A stretch of DNA of 64,000 bases, from assembly GCA_016712675.1 (NCBI GenBank), contig JADJQR010000001.1, forward strand, positions 1,984,001 through 2,048,000, read 5' to 3'. The stretch is from a bacterium. Its GTDB lineage: Bacteria > Krumholzibacteriota > Krumholzibacteriia > LZORAL124-64-63. Positions 25,413-34,352 of this stretch are shown piece after piece. The number at the start of each line of letters is the position of its first letter. Within the stretch, counting starts at the first letter, position 1. Made by a program: the position numbers and the translations under genes. The notes beneath the pieces were generated by a model. It was not told the DNA's origin. It searched no databases and saw nothing but the letters and a program-made list of their open reading frames with translations.

Positions 25413-27068
25413 ATGGCGAAGTACGTGTTCGTCACCGGCGGCGTCGTGTCGGCGCTCGGCAAGGGGATCGCCTGCGCCTCGTTGGGCAACCTCCTGAAGG
25501 CCCGCGGCCTGAAGGTCGTCCTGCAGAAGTTCGACCCCTACCTGAACGTCGACCCGGGCACGATGAGCCCGTTCCAGCACGGCGAGGTGTTCGTGCTGGA
25601 CGACGGCGCCGAGTGCGACCTCGACCTCGGCCACTACGAGCGCTTCACGGACACCGACCTGGCGCAGATCCACAACCTGACCAGCGGCCGCGTCTACGAG
25701 ACGATCCTGGCCCGCGAGCGCAAGGGCGAATACCTCGGCCGGACGGTGCAGGTGATCCCGCACGTCACCGACGAGATCAAGCGGCGCATCATGTTGCCGG
25801 CCCAGAGCGACCCGACGGTCGACGTGGTCATCACCGAGATCGGTGGCACCGTCGGCGATATCGAGAGCCTGCCCTTCCTGGAAGCCATCCGGCAGTTCCG
25901 ACTGGAGAACGAGCCGGAGGATTCCGCCTCGTTGCACCTAACACTGGTGCCCTACATCGCAGCCGCCGGTGAGATCAAGACCAAGCCCACGCAGCACTCG
26001 GTGCGCGAGCTGCGCAGCATCGGCATCCAGCCCGACTTCCTGATGTGCCGGACCTGCCAGCCGATCGGCGACGAGGCACGGCGGAAGATCGCGCTGTTCT
26101 GCAACCTGCCGGTGGCCAACGTGATCGACGGGCGTGACGTCGCCAGCATCTACGAGGTGCCGTTGACGATGCACGAGCAGGAGTTCGACCGTCGTCTGTG
26201 CCGTCGTCTGGGCCTTGACACGCCCGAGCCAGACCTGACCGAATGGCGCCGGATGGTCGCGCTGATCCTCGATCCGCCTGACCGTGTCCGCATCGCGATC
26301 GTGGGCAAGTACGTCGAGCTGAAGGACGCTTACAAGAGCATCAGTGAGGCGTTCATCCACGCCGGCATCCCCAACCGCGCGGGTGTCGACCAGATCTGGA
26401 TCGACTCCGAATCGCTGGAAGGCGAGGAGGTCGGTGACGCGCGCCTGCGCGAGGTCTTCGCCGGCTGCCACGGCGTGCTGGTGCCGGGCGGCTTCGGAGA
26501 CCGCGGGATCCCCGGCAAGGTCCGCGCGATCCGCTATGCGCGCGAGAACGGCATCCCGTTCCTGGGCATCTGCCTGGGTCTGCAGTGCGCGATGATCGAG
26601 ATCGCACGCGATGTCCTCGGGCTCGAGCGCGCGGGCAGCGCGGAATTCGACCCGGATACGCCGCATCCGGTGATCCACCTGATGGACAAGCAGAAGGGGA
26701 TCGTCAACCTCGGCGGCACGATGCGGCTGGGCGCCTACCCGTGCCGCGTCGAGAACGGCACGTTGGCTTGGCAATGCTACGGGCGACCGGAAGTCTCCGA
26801 GCGGCACCGCCACCGCTACGAGGTGAACAACGACTACCGCGAGGCGTTCACGCGTGCCGGAGTCGTGTTCTCCGGGTTGTCGCCTGACGGTCGGCTCGTG
26901 GAGATCATGGAGCTGCCGACGCACCCGTTCTTCATCGCCGCGCAGTTCCATCCCGAACTGAAGTCCCGGCCCCGGCGGCCGCACCCGCTGTTCCGCGCCC
27001 TGGTGGGGGCGGCCATCGCCCACCGCGACGGCGCGGTCGCGCGGGCTACCGGTCGCGCCGCCGGCTGA
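25413..27068 (+). CDS. pyrG: CTP synthase
   Basis: PyrG aminates UTP to CTP using glutamine and ATP. The 551-residue protein has the N-terminal synthetase domain (KYVFVTGGVVSALGKGIACA at residues 3-22, then QKFDPYLNVDPGTM and ITEIGGTVGDIES). Its C-terminal class I glutamine amidotransferase domain has the nucleophile cysteine in GICLGLQCAMIE near 389 and the His/Glu pair in FFIAAQFHPELKSRP near 512. A strong acagggagcag site precedes ATG 25413. Placement among kds genes matches its supply of CTP for CMP-KDO. Confidence 0.97.
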   Translation: MAKYVFVTGGVVSALGKGIACASLGNLLKARGLKVVLQKFDPYLNVDPGTMSPFQHGEVFVLDDGAECDLDLGHYERFTDTDLAQIHNLTSGRVYETILARERKGEYLGRTVQVIPHVTDEIKRRIMLPAQSDPTVDVVITEIGGTVGDIESLPFLEAIRQFRLENEPEDSASLHLTLVPYIAAAGEIKTKPTQHSVRELRSIGIQPDFLMCRTCQPIGDEARRKIALFCNLPVANVIDGRDVASIYEVPLTMHEQEFDRRLCRRLGLDTPEPDLTEWRRMVALILDPPDRVRIAIVGKYVELKDAYKSISEAFIHAGIPNRAGVDQIWIDSESLEGEEVGDARLREVFAGCHGVLVPGGFGDRGIPGKVRAIRYARENGIPFLGICLGLQCAMIEIARDVLGLERAGSAEFDPDTPHPVIHLMDKQKGIVNLGGTMRLGAYPCRVENGTLAWQCYGRPEVSERHRHRYEVNNDYREAFTRAGVVFSGLSPDGRLVEIMELPTHPFFIAAQFHPELKSRPRRPHPLFRALVGAAIAHRDGAVARATGRAAG

Positions 27069-27086
27069 GCGCCGAAAGGAACCGCC

Positions 27087-27938
27087 TTGACCAGACCTGC
27101 CTCCCGCCTTGCCGAGCCGGTGACCATCGGCGACCGCCGCGTCGGCCGGGGGCAGCCCCTGTTCGTCATTGCCGGGCCCTGCGTGCTCGAGGATCCGGAC
27201 GAGATGCTCCGCGTGGCCGCGCACATGGCGCAGACCTGCCGCGAGCTGGGCCTGGGCTACTGCTTCAAGGCCTCCTACGCAAAGGACAACCGCACCAGCG
27301 GCGGCAGCTATCGCGGCCCCGGGGTGCAGGCGGGGCTGGCCCTGCTGGAACGGATCGGCCGTGAGATCGGCGTGCCGGTGCTGACAGACGTTCACCAGGT
27401 GGACGAGGCAGCGGCGGCGGGCGCGGTGGCCGAGGTGCTGCAGATCCCTGCCTTCCTCTGCCGGCAGACCTCGCTGCTGGAGGCCGCGGGCGCCACCGGC
27501 CGCCTGGTGAACGTGAAGAAGGGGCAGTTCCTGGCGCCCGGCGACCTGGGCCATGCCGCCGGCAAGGTCCTGGCCGCGGGCGGCGCGGGCGTGCTTCTGA
27601 CCGAGCGTGGCTCGTTCTTCGGCTACCGCGACCTGGTCGTCGACTTCCGCGGCATCGCGATCATGCGCGGCCTGGGCCACCCGGTGGTGATGGATGCCAC
27701 GCATGCGGTGCAGTCGCCAGGCAGCACCGGCCTGACCACCGGGGGCCAGCCGGAGATGATCCCGCTGCTGGCGCGTTGCGGCGTCGCCGCGGGAGCCGAC
27801 GCGGTCTTCCTGGAAGTCCACCCCGAACCTGCCCGCGCGCTCAGCGATGCGGCCAGCCAGCTGCCACTGGCTGCCGCGGGGCCGCTGTTGCGGCAGCTGG
27901 CGCGCGTCCGCGAACTCATCCTCGAAAGCGAGACCTGA
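27087..27938 (+). CDS. kdsA: 3-deoxy-8-phosphooctulonate synthase (KDO8P synthase)
   Basis: KdsA condenses arabinose 5-phosphate with phosphoenolpyruvate to KDO 8-phosphate. The 283-residue protein shows FVIAGPCVLEDPDEM near residue 29, FKASYAKDNRTSGGSYRGPG near 61, LTDVHQ, KKGQFLAPGD near 147 and VMDATHAVQSPG near 199. A cysteine is present in AGPC near the metal site. The start is taken as TTG 27087, with gaaagga 6 bases upstream. Its stop overlaps the ATG of kdsC (TGATG). Confidence 0.95.
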   Translation: MTRPASRLAEPVTIGDRRVGRGQPLFVIAGPCVLEDPDEMLRVAAHMAQTCRELGLGYCFKASYAKDNRTSGGSYRGPGVQAGLALLERIGREIGVPVLTDVHQVDEAAAAGAVAEVLQIPAFLCRQTSLLEAAGATGRLVNVKKGQFLAPGDLGHAAGKVLAAGGAGVLLTERGSFFGYRDLVVDFRGIAIMRGLGHPVVMDATHAVQSPGSTGLTTGGQPEMIPLLARCGVAAGADAVFLEVHPEPARALSDAASQLPLAAAGPLLRQLARVRELILESET

Positions 27939-28612
27939 TGCCACAGGCGTCCTTCGTGCCGCGCGACTTCCCGTGGCCGCCGTCCAGCGACGAGGACTAC
28001 CGGCAGGAGGCGGTCGTGCGTGCGGGCAACGACCTTGCCGACCGCTTCGCGCGGGTCAGGCTGCTGGTGTTGGACGCGGACGGCGTGCTGACCTCCGGCC
28101 ACATGTTCTATGGTCCGGAGGGGGAGACCCTGAAGTCGTTCCACAGCCGGGACGGCCTGGGGCTGGTGATGGCGCGCGCGGCGGGGGTCAAGCTGGCCGT
28201 GCTCACCGGCCGCAACAGCGACATCGTCGCGCGCCGCTGCACCGAACTGCGCTTCCACGCGATCAAGCTGGGGCGCTTCGACAAGGTCGACGCCCTCGGC
28301 GAGATCCTGGCCGAGACCGGCTGTGAGGCGGCCGACACCTGCTATATCGGTGACGACGTCATCGACCTGCCGGCCCTGCACCAGGTGGGCCTGCCGGTGG
28401 CCGTGCCCTGCGCGCCGCAGGAGGTGCGCCATGCCTGCCTGTACGTCACGCAGGCGCGCGGCGGCGAGGGTGCCGTGCGCGAGGTTGCCGATCTGGTGCT
28501 CAAGAGCTCCGGTCTCTACGGACTGGCGCTGGACCGGCTGCGCGACAAGGCCTGGCAGCCGACGCGCGCCGAGCTCTCGTCCGACCACGGCCGCGACAAG
28601 GAACCGGCATGA
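27938..28612 (+). CDS. kdsC: KDO 8-phosphate phosphatase
   Basis: KdsC removes the phosphate from KDO 8-phosphate. It is a C0-type HAD phosphatase; the catalytic aspartates lie in LLVLDADGVLTSG near residue 45, the serine/threonine motif in LAVLTGRNSD and the last metal-binding aspartates in CYIGDDVIDLPAL near 139. At 224 residues it is longer than the 170-190 residue norm, because of about 40 extra residues at the N-terminus and a charged tail. It overlaps kdsA by one base and kdsD by ATGA. Confidence 0.93.
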   Translation: MPQASFVPRDFPWPPSSDEDYRQEAVVRAGNDLADRFARVRLLVLDADGVLTSGHMFYGPEGETLKSFHSRDGLGLVMARAAGVKLAVLTGRNSDIVARRCTELRFHAIKLGRFDKVDALGEILAETGCEAADTCYIGDDVIDLPALHQVGLPVAVPCAPQEVRHACLYVTQARGGEGAVREVADLVLKSSGLYGLALDRLRDKAWQPTRAELSSDHGRDKEPA

Positions 28613-29649
28613 GCGCGGACAGCCCGGACCGGAGCGAACCTGGCGTCGAAGCACCCGGCTGCGGGGCGTGGAGCGATGACGACCTGGTTGCGCTCGGCCG
28701 CGAAGCCGTGACCCAGGAGGCCGCGGCGCTGATCGGCCTGGCCGGCGCGCTGGATGCCTCGTTCGCCGCCGCGGTGCGCGTCCTGCTGAACTCGCGCGGG
28801 CGGGTGATGGTTACCGGCCTGGGCAAGAGCGGCTTCGTCGCGCGCAAGCTGGCTGCCACGCTCACGAGCACCGGCACGCCCAGCCAGTTCATCCATCCGG
28901 TCGAGGCCGCGCACGGCGATCTGGGCATCGTCAGCGGCAGCGAGGTCCTGGTCGCGATCTCGCGCAGCGGCGCCAACCCGGAAGTCACCGCGCTCCTGTC
29001 GTTCTGCCGGACGTTCGGCATGCGCACCATCGTCATCACGGCGGACCCCGCCAGCGATGCCGCGCGCGCGGCCGACGTCGTCCTGCACACGCCGATCGAG
29101 CGCGAGGCCTGCCCCCTCAACCTGACGCCGACGACCTCGTCCGTGGCCGCGATGGCGATGGGCGACGCGCTGGCGGTGGCGCTCATCCGCCTGCGCGGAT
29201 TCGCCGCGGAGGACTTCGCGCTCTTCCATCCGAGCGGCGCGCTCGGGCGCAGCCTGCTGCTGACCGCGGGCGAACTGATGCACACCGGAGACGAACTGCC
29301 GGTCGTCTCTGACCGCCTGACCCTGCGGCAGTCGCTGCCGGAAATCGTCGGCAAGCGGCTGGGCGGCGCCTGTGTCGTCGACGACGAGGGGCGATTGGTG
29401 GGGCTCTGTGTCGACGGCGACATCAAGCGTGTCCTGCTGGACCGCGAACAGGCCCTCGACCTCCCGATTACCGCCGCGATGAATCCGCGACCGACCACGA
29501 TCCAGCCGCAGGAACTGGCGATCAGCGCCCTGCGCCTGATGGAGCGGCGCGAGGGTGGGGCGGTCACGCTGCTGATTGTCGCCGATGAGCAGGGCCGTCC
29601 TGTCGGGCTCTTGCACATCCACGACATTCTCCGGGCCGGTCTGCTGTGA
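28609..29649 (+). CDS. kdsD: Arabinose-5-phosphate isomerase (KdsD/KpsF)
   Basis: KdsD interconverts ribulose 5-phosphate and arabinose 5-phosphate, the first step of KDO synthesis. The 346-residue protein has an N-terminal SIS domain (VMVTGLGKSGFVARKLAATL near residue 66, AISRSGANPEV, PTTSSVAAMAMGDALAVAL near 165) and a C-terminal pair of CBS domains (from about 220: DELPVVSDRLTLRQSL, then ITAAMNPRPTTI). The length is slightly above the 320-330 norm because of an N-terminal acidic leader. It ends the kdsB-pyrG-kdsA-kdsC-kdsD run. Confidence 0.95.
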   Translation: MSADSPDRSEPGVEAPGCGAWSDDDLVALGREAVTQEAAALIGLAGALDASFAAAVRVLLNSRGRVMVTGLGKSGFVARKLAATLTSTGTPSQFIHPVEAAHGDLGIVSGSEVLVAISRSGANPEVTALLSFCRTFGMRTIVITADPASDAARAADVVLHTPIEREACPLNLTPTTSSVAAMAMGDALAVALIRLRGFAAEDFALFHPSGALGRSLLLTAGELMHTGDELPVVSDRLTLRQSLPEIVGKRLGGACVVDDEGRLVGLCVDGDIKRVLLDREQALDLPITAAMNPRPTTIQPQELAISALRLMERREGGAVTLLIVADEQGRPVGLLHIHDILRAGLL

Positions 29650-29730
29650 GGAGCCGTTGCCTCCGCCGGGTGACACTCGGCCACCGAGCTCCGTTGGCGT
29701 AACATGTTTTTTGACATTATTTTACCGGCT

Positions 29731-29746
29731 TGGCACATTTCATGCT
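29731..29746 (+). promoter_or_regulatory. -24/-12 (sigma-54) promoter ahead of lpxL-lptC-lptB-rpoN
   Basis: TGGCACATTTCATGCT matches the TGGCAC-N5-TTGCW consensus at all positions but one (A for the first T of TTGC), with GG and GC correctly spaced. The predicted start is near 29757, so translation of the acyltransferase must begin downstream, for example at GTG 29815. A TTGACATTA word lies 20 bases upstream. The rpoN gene is in the transcription unit that follows. Confidence 0.6.
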
Positions 29747-29814
29747 TGACGTCACCCCCCGATCGGGCTTTTCCTGTCGGCGAGGGCACCACGGGGCCGC
29801 GTGTCGGCGGTCAC

Positions 29815-30789
29815 GTGGCCGGGTCCGGCGGCAGCGGCGGGCGGCCGCCCCTGTGGCGGCGGGCAAGGCGCCGCGCCTGGTGGCTGGCTGCGCTGCTGGT
29901 GGCGGCGGTCGCGACCCGGATGCCGGCCGGCCGCGGGCGGGCGGCGGGCGTGGCGATCGCGCGGATGGGATTGCGCCTGCGTGGGAAGGAGCGACGCCTG
30001 GCGCAGCGGAACCTGGCGCTCGCGTTCCCGGAACGCGATGCCGGCGAGCGGCGTCGCCTGCTCGGGGAGGCCGCGGTGGCGGCCGGCAGGAATCTCTACG
30101 ACGCGCTGGCGGCGCCTCGCCTGCTGGCGGATCCCTTGTTCGTGCGTGATGAACCGGGGCCCGACGGTCGGCCGCTGCTGGCCGTGGTGCGGGACGAGGT
30201 GGCTGCCGGTCGTGGGCTTCTGGTGATGTCCGGGCACCTTGGCTGCTGGGAGCTGTTCGGTGCCTGGCTGGCCGGCGAACTGGCGAAGGCGGACCTGCCG
30301 CGGCTGCATGTGGCCACCGGGGTGGTCAGGAACCCGGCAGTGGATGGGTGGCTGGCCCGGCGGCGCCGGGCATCCGGTCTGGTGCCTGTGCCCCGGACGG
30401 CCGGCGTCGGGCCTTTGCTGCGCTGCCTGCGGGGTGGAGGCGTCGTCGCCGCGTTGGTGGACCAGAACACGGACGTCGACAGCCGGCCGGTGCCATTCTT
30501 CGGGATACCGGCACCCACGCCGGCCGGGCCGGCGCGGCTGGCCGTCCGCCTGCGGACGCCGGTCGTGGTGGCGACGATCGCGCGGCGCCCCGACGGGGGC
30601 CACGTCGTGACGCATGGCGAGGTGTGGCGCCCGCGGCCGGACGTGCCGGCCGAACAGCAGGTGGATCTGTGCCTGATGATGGCCAACGCCCGGCTGGAGG
30701 CGTGCGTGCGCCGGAACCCGGCGGAGTGGGTCTGGTACCACCGGCGTTGGGATTCGAGCCCGGCGCCTGACGGAAGCGGGATGCGATGA
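29815..30789 (+). CDS. Lipid A acyltransferase, LpxL/HtrB family
   Basis: Family members transfer a secondary acyl chain from acyl-ACP to a KDO-lipid A precursor at the inner membrane. The 324-residue form chosen here has one N-terminal membrane segment (WWLAALLVAAVATRMP) and QRNLALAFPERD near residue 64. The catalytic HX4(D/E) motif is GHLGCWELFGAWL near 140, VDQNTDVDSRPVPFFG lies near 217 and NPAEWVWYHRRW near the end. An earlier ATG at 29704 is rejected because the -24/-12 promoter lies inside that extension. The gene overlaps lptC by ATGA. Which acyl position it modifies is unknown. Confidence 0.82.
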   Translation: MAGSGGSGGRPPLWRRARRRAWWLAALLVAAVATRMPAGRGRAAGVAIARMGLRLRGKERRLAQRNLALAFPERDAGERRRLLGEAAVAAGRNLYDALAAPRLLADPLFVRDEPGPDGRPLLAVVRDEVAAGRGLLVMSGHLGCWELFGAWLAGELAKADLPRLHVATGVVRNPAVDGWLARRRRASGLVPVPRTAGVGPLLRCLRGGGVVAALVDQNTDVDSRPVPFFGIPAPTPAGPARLAVRLRTPVVVATIARRPDGGHVVTHGEVWRPRPDVPAEQQVDLCLMMANARLEACVRRNPAEWVWYHRRWDSSPAPDGSGMR

Positions 30790-31391
30790 GCCTGTCGGCT
30801 GGAGCCCGGAAGGTGCCGCGCGCAGCGGCAGTCGCTGCGGCGCTGGCATCCCTGGTGCACGGCCTGGCCGCCTGCGGCGACGGTGGGACCCCGTCCCCGG
30901 CCGCGGCGCCGCCGTCGGCACCGGCTGAGAACGGACCGCGCCCGCGGCAGGAGCTTCTCGACTACCGGTTGACCGAATCGGCGGCCGGTGTCCGGCAGTG
31001 GGTGCTGACCAGCGACCGCATGCTGAGGTTCGCCGGCCGCGAGGATCTTGAACTGACCGATGTGCACATGGACTTCCACCGCGAAGGTGCGCACTTCTCG
31101 ACCCTGGACGCGGACAGCGGGCGCGTCAATCCCCGCACGCGGGCCGTCCACGTCTGGGGGGCGGTCGATGTGGTCACCACCGATGGGCGTCGCCTACAGA
31201 CGGAGGATCTGGTGTTCGACAACGTCACCGGCCGCATCAGCAACGAGGTTTTCAACCGTTACACGCACGGGACGGACGTGTTGACCGGCTACGGCCTCGA
31301 CGCCACGCCGGACCTGGCCCACGTGGAGATCAAGCGCGAGGTGGCCGCGGTGGTGACCGACCAGCCGGCAACCACGGACGGGCAGCCATGA
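30786..31391 (+). CDS. lptC: LPS export protein LptC (lipoprotein-like form)
   Basis: LptC anchors in the inner membrane and receives LPS from LptBFG, passing it to LptA. The 201-residue protein begins with a signal-like stretch ending in [11 protein letters not shown] near residues 24-34, which reads as a lipoprotein cleavage site rather than a retained membrane helix. It continues with the family pattern [31 protein letters not shown] and [20 protein letters not shown] (in parts). It overlaps the acyltransferase upstream and lptB downstream by ATGA, as in many LPS export operons. No lptA gene is visible between lptC and lptB. Confidence 0.8.
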   Translation: MSLSAGARKVPRAAAVAAALASLVHGLAACGDGGTPSPAAAPPSAPAENGPRPRQELLDYRLTESAAGVRQWVLTSDRMLRFAGREDLELTDVHMDFHREGAHFSTLDADSGRVNPRTRAVHVWGAVDVVTTDGRRLQTEDLVFDNVTGRISNEVFNRYTHGTDVLTGYGLDATPDLAHVEIKREVAAVVTDQPATTDGQP

Positions 31392-32134
31392 GCCCGGTCC
31401 CGGGCGAACGCGACTCGGTGCTCCGCGCCGAGGGACTGCGCAAGGTCTACCGCGGCCGTGCGGTCGTCGATGACGTCGCGCTGGAACTCAACCAGGGCGA
31501 AGTGGTGGGGCTGCTCGGACCCAACGGCGCCGGCAAGACGACGTCGTTCTACATGATCGTGGGCTTCATCACGCCCGATCGCGGGCGGGTCCTGCTCGAC
31601 GGCCGCGACCTGTCGCGCTTGCCCATGTACAAGCGGGCGCGGCTCGGCATCGGCTACCTGCCCCAGGAATCGTCGATCTTCAGGCGCTTGACCGTCGAAC
31701 AGAACGTGATGGCGATCCTGCAGGCGCGCCGGCTGTCGGCGGCCGAGCGCCGACGGCGGCTGGACATGCTGCTCGAGATGATGGGCGTCACCCACATCCG
31801 CCGCAGCCGGGGCTACGAGTTGTCCGGTGGCGAGCGGCGCCGCGTGGAGATCGCCCGTGCCCTCGTCAGCGAACCGAAGTTCATGCTCCTGGACGAGCCG
31901 TTCGCCGGCATCGACCCGATCGCCGTCGCCGACCTGCAGCACGTCGTCTCGACGCTGCGCGACCAGGGTCTCGGCGTGCTGATCACCGACCACAACGTTC
32001 GCGAGACGCTGACCATCACAGACCGCGCCTACATCCTGTTCGAGGGGCGCATCGAACTGGCGGGTACCGCCGCCGAGATCGTATCTTCACCGAAGGCCCG
32101 GGAGATCTATCTGGGCGAGAAGTTCCGGCTCTAG
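31388..32134 (+). CDS. lptB: LPS export ABC transporter ATPase LptB
   Basis: LptB powers LPS extraction by LptF/LptG. The 248-residue ATPase has Walker [17 protein letters not shown] near residue 45, the Q-loop [16 protein letters not shown] near 96, the ABC signature [15 protein letters not shown] near 145, Walker [16 protein letters not shown] near 170 and the switch [10 protein letters not shown] near 200. The sequence after Walker A and the DHNVRETL block are typical of LptB. Its membrane partners lptF and lptG lie about 11 kb downstream on the other strand. Confidence 0.96.
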   Translation: MSPVPGERDSVLRAEGLRKVYRGRAVVDDVALELNQGEVVGLLGPNGAGKTTSFYMIVGFITPDRGRVLLDGRDLSRLPMYKRARLGIGYLPQESSIFRRLTVEQNVMAILQARRLSAAERRRRLDMLLEMMGVTHIRRSRGYELSGGERRRVEIARALVSEPKFMLLDEPFAGIDPIAVADLQHVVSTLRDQGLGVLITDHNVRETLTITDRAYILFEGRIELAGTAAEIVSSPKAREIYLGEKFRL

Positions 32135-32178
32135 CCGGGGCCGGCAGCCCGGCCTGGGCTGCGGGAGGACGACGCGCG

Positions 32179-33669
32179 ATGGCACCGAAGCTCGGACTCA
32201 TGCAGGGCATGCACCTGCGCCAGAACCTGGTCATGACGCAGCGCCTGCAGCAGGCGCTCAAGCTCCTGCAGGTTCCCACGCTCGAGCTCGAGCAGATTCT
32301 GCGCGCCGAGCTGCAGGGCAATCCGCTGCTCGAGGAGATCGAACCGGACGAGGACGCCGACGCTCCGGAGTCCGCGGACGAGGGCGGCGACGGCGATCTC
32401 GATGCCGATTCGGTGCGCGACGACGCCGCCAGCGGGCCCGACGACGCGGCCGGCTGGGAAGACGAGGGCGATGGTGACGGCATCGACTCTAGCCCGGACG
32501 AGCGGAAGGACTGGGGCGACACCTTCGACGACGGCTTCAAGTCGGTGTCACTGGACCAGGGCTGGGACGAGGAGGATGAGCTCGAGCGCCCGCAGAAGTA
32601 CGTTCCCAGCGGCCAGGAGGACCTGACCGACCAGCTGCACCTGGCCGTGCCCGAGGGACTGGAACGCGCGATCGGCGAGTACATCGTCGGCAGCCTCAAC
32701 GAGGACGGATTGCTGGGCTGCCCGGTGGCCGAGATCGCGGCCTATTTCGACGTGTCCGAGGCCGCGGTCGAGGCGGTTCTGCGGGTGATCCAGGGCTTCG
32801 ATCCGCCGGGGGTCGCGGCACGCGACCTGCAGGAGTGCTTGCTGCTGCAGCTGGAGGCCCGGGGCCTGGCTGAATCCGACGAGGCCGTCGTGGTCAAGCA
32901 CCATTTTGAGGCGCTGAAGGGCCGCAAACTCAACGAAATCGCCCGCGAGCTGAAGCTGACGGTCCAGGAGGTCCAGGAGATCGCCGCGCGCATCGGCGAG
33001 TTGGACCCGCGTCCCGGCCTGTCGCTCAACACCGAAGGTGCGCGCGCCGTGGTGCCGGACCTCGAGGTGGTCAAGGTGGACGAGGACGGGCAGGAATACG
33101 CCGTCTATCTCAACGACGCCAACATCCCCCGGCTGCGGGTCAGCCAGGCCTACGAGGGGACGGTCCAGACCAGCGAGGACGCGGTCAAGTTCATCGACGA
33201 GCGTAAGCGCCACGCGGAGTGGGTCATCAAGACCATCGAACAGCGCCGGCGGACCATGATCAAGGTCATGGAAGCCATCGTGGGCGAGCAACGCGAGTTC
33301 TTCGAGAAGGGCGCCATCGCCCTGCGGCCGCTGACGCTCAACCAGGTGGCCACCACGATCGGGATGCACGAATCGACCGTCTCGCGCGTCACCCGGCAGA
33401 AGTACGTCCAGACCCCGCGCGGCGTCTTCCCGCTGAAGTTCTTCTTCAGCGCCGGCCTGGATTCCGACAGCGGCGAGGACGTGTCGGCCAAGGCGGTCAA
33501 GATCATGATCCGGGAGATCATCGACGGGGAAAACACGGCGCGGCCGCTTTCGGACAAGAAGATCGTGGACCTGCTCCAGGAGAGCGGCCTGAAAATTGCC
33601 CGGCGGACGGTGGCCAAGTACCGGGAACAGATGGGGATTTTGAGTGCGCGCATGCGCAAGCAGTTCTAG
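32179..33669 (+). CDS. rpoN: RNA polymerase sigma-54 factor
   Basis: RpoN directs polymerase to -24/-12 promoters and needs an AAA+ activator. The 496-residue protein has the Gln/Leu-rich region I (LRQNLVMTQRLQQALKLLQV near residues 14-33), an unusually long acidic region II rich in Asp/Glu (about 50-140), the core-binding domain, and a C-terminal helix-turn-helix with an RpoN box ARRTVAKYRE near 479. The neighbourhood lptB-rpoN-hpf-hprK-PTS is like that in proteobacteria. Upstream, the operon is preceded by a -24/-12 promoter, implying self-linked control. Confidence 0.96.
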   Translation: MAPKLGLMQGMHLRQNLVMTQRLQQALKLLQVPTLELEQILRAELQGNPLLEEIEPDEDADAPESADEGGDGDLDADSVRDDAASGPDDAAGWEDEGDGDGIDSSPDERKDWGDTFDDGFKSVSLDQGWDEEDELERPQKYVPSGQEDLTDQLHLAVPEGLERAIGEYIVGSLNEDGLLGCPVAEIAAYFDVSEAAVEAVLRVIQGFDPPGVAARDLQECLLLQLEARGLAESDEAVVVKHHFEALKGRKLNEIARELKLTVQEVQEIAARIGELDPRPGLSLNTEGARAVVPDLEVVKVDEDGQEYAVYLNDANIPRLRVSQAYEGTVQTSEDAVKFIDERKRHAEWVIKTIEQRRRTMIKVMEAIVGEQREFFEKGAIALRPLTLNQVATTIGMHESTVSRVTRQKYVQTPRGVFPLKFFFSAGLDSDSGEDVSAKAVKIMIREIIDGENTARPLSDKKIVDLLQESGLKIARRTVAKYREQMGILSARMRKQF

Positions 33670-33745
33670 AATCCGGACGGGTCGGGGTCCCGGCGGGGCC
33701 CAGGCCGCAGCGCGGAGAAGTTCGCCGGACCCTCAGGAGGACGCC

Positions 33746-34279
33746 ATGCAGATGGAGATCAAGTCCCGGCATTTCACCCTTGGGGATGACCAGAGGGAGC
33801 GCATCGAGGCGGCGCTCGAGAAACTGGAGAAGTTCGTTCCCCGACCGGTGCAGTCCTTCAAGGTCAACATCGACCGCGAGGCAGGCCGTTTCGTCGCCGA
33901 AGGCGTCCTGCACCTGAAGAACCACGAATTCCGGGCCGACGGCGAGGGTCAGGAACCCGAGTACGCGGCCGACGCGGTCTTCGAGAGCCTGCGGAAGCAA
34001 CTCACGAAGTTCAAGGAGCGCATGGTCGACCGCCAGAAGGGCGAGGATGGCGGCCTGGGCCGGGCCCTGGCCGATGGTGGTGCCGTCCTCGGCGGCGAGT
34101 CCGAAGGCGAGGTGGAGGGTCTGCTCCTTCCGGACCTCGACGTCGAGCAGGCCAAGGTACGTTTCACGGCCGGCACGTTGCCCTTCTTCGTGTTCCGCAA
34201 CACCGACACGCTGCAACTCGCCGTGATCTACCGGCGGGGCGACGGGGCGCTGGGTCACATGGAAGCAGCCGGAGAGTGA
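33746..34279 (+). CDS. hpf: Ribosome hibernation promoting factor, long form
   Basis: HPF binds the 30S decoding site and inactivates ribosomes under stress. The 177-residue protein has the N-terminal S30AE domain (MEIKSRHFTLGDDQRERIEA, then FVAEGVLHLKNHEFRADG) and a C-terminal domain FFVFRNTDTLQLAVIYRRGD near 147-166, the part that dimerises 70S ribosomes in long HPFs. ATG 33746 follows aggagg. The middle linker (about 105-130) is Gly/Glu-rich. It sits directly after rpoN, a widespread arrangement. Confidence 0.92.
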   Translation: MQMEIKSRHFTLGDDQRERIEAALEKLEKFVPRPVQSFKVNIDREAGRFVAEGVLHLKNHEFRADGEGQEPEYAADAVFESLRKQLTKFKERMVDRQKGEDGGLGRALADGGAVLGGESEGEVEGLLLPDLDVEQAKVRFTAGTLPFFVFRNTDTLQLAVIYRRGDGALGHMEAAGE

Positions 34280-34352
34280 GTCCGGTCGGCGACAACCATA
34301 GCGGGGGCGGGGCCGGCGGCCCCGCCCGCGCCCACCGACCGGGAGGGCACCC

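Noticed and set aside
29711-29739. Sigma-70 promoter using TTGACA at 29711
   Set aside because: The -35 word is perfect, but the sequence 17 bases on (CACATT) is a poor -10; the -24/-12 reading is better.
29704-29814. Acyltransferase start at ATG 29704
   Set aside because: The region holds a near-perfect -24/-12 promoter whose start site would be downstream of this ATG, and the added residues do not resemble LpxL N-termini.
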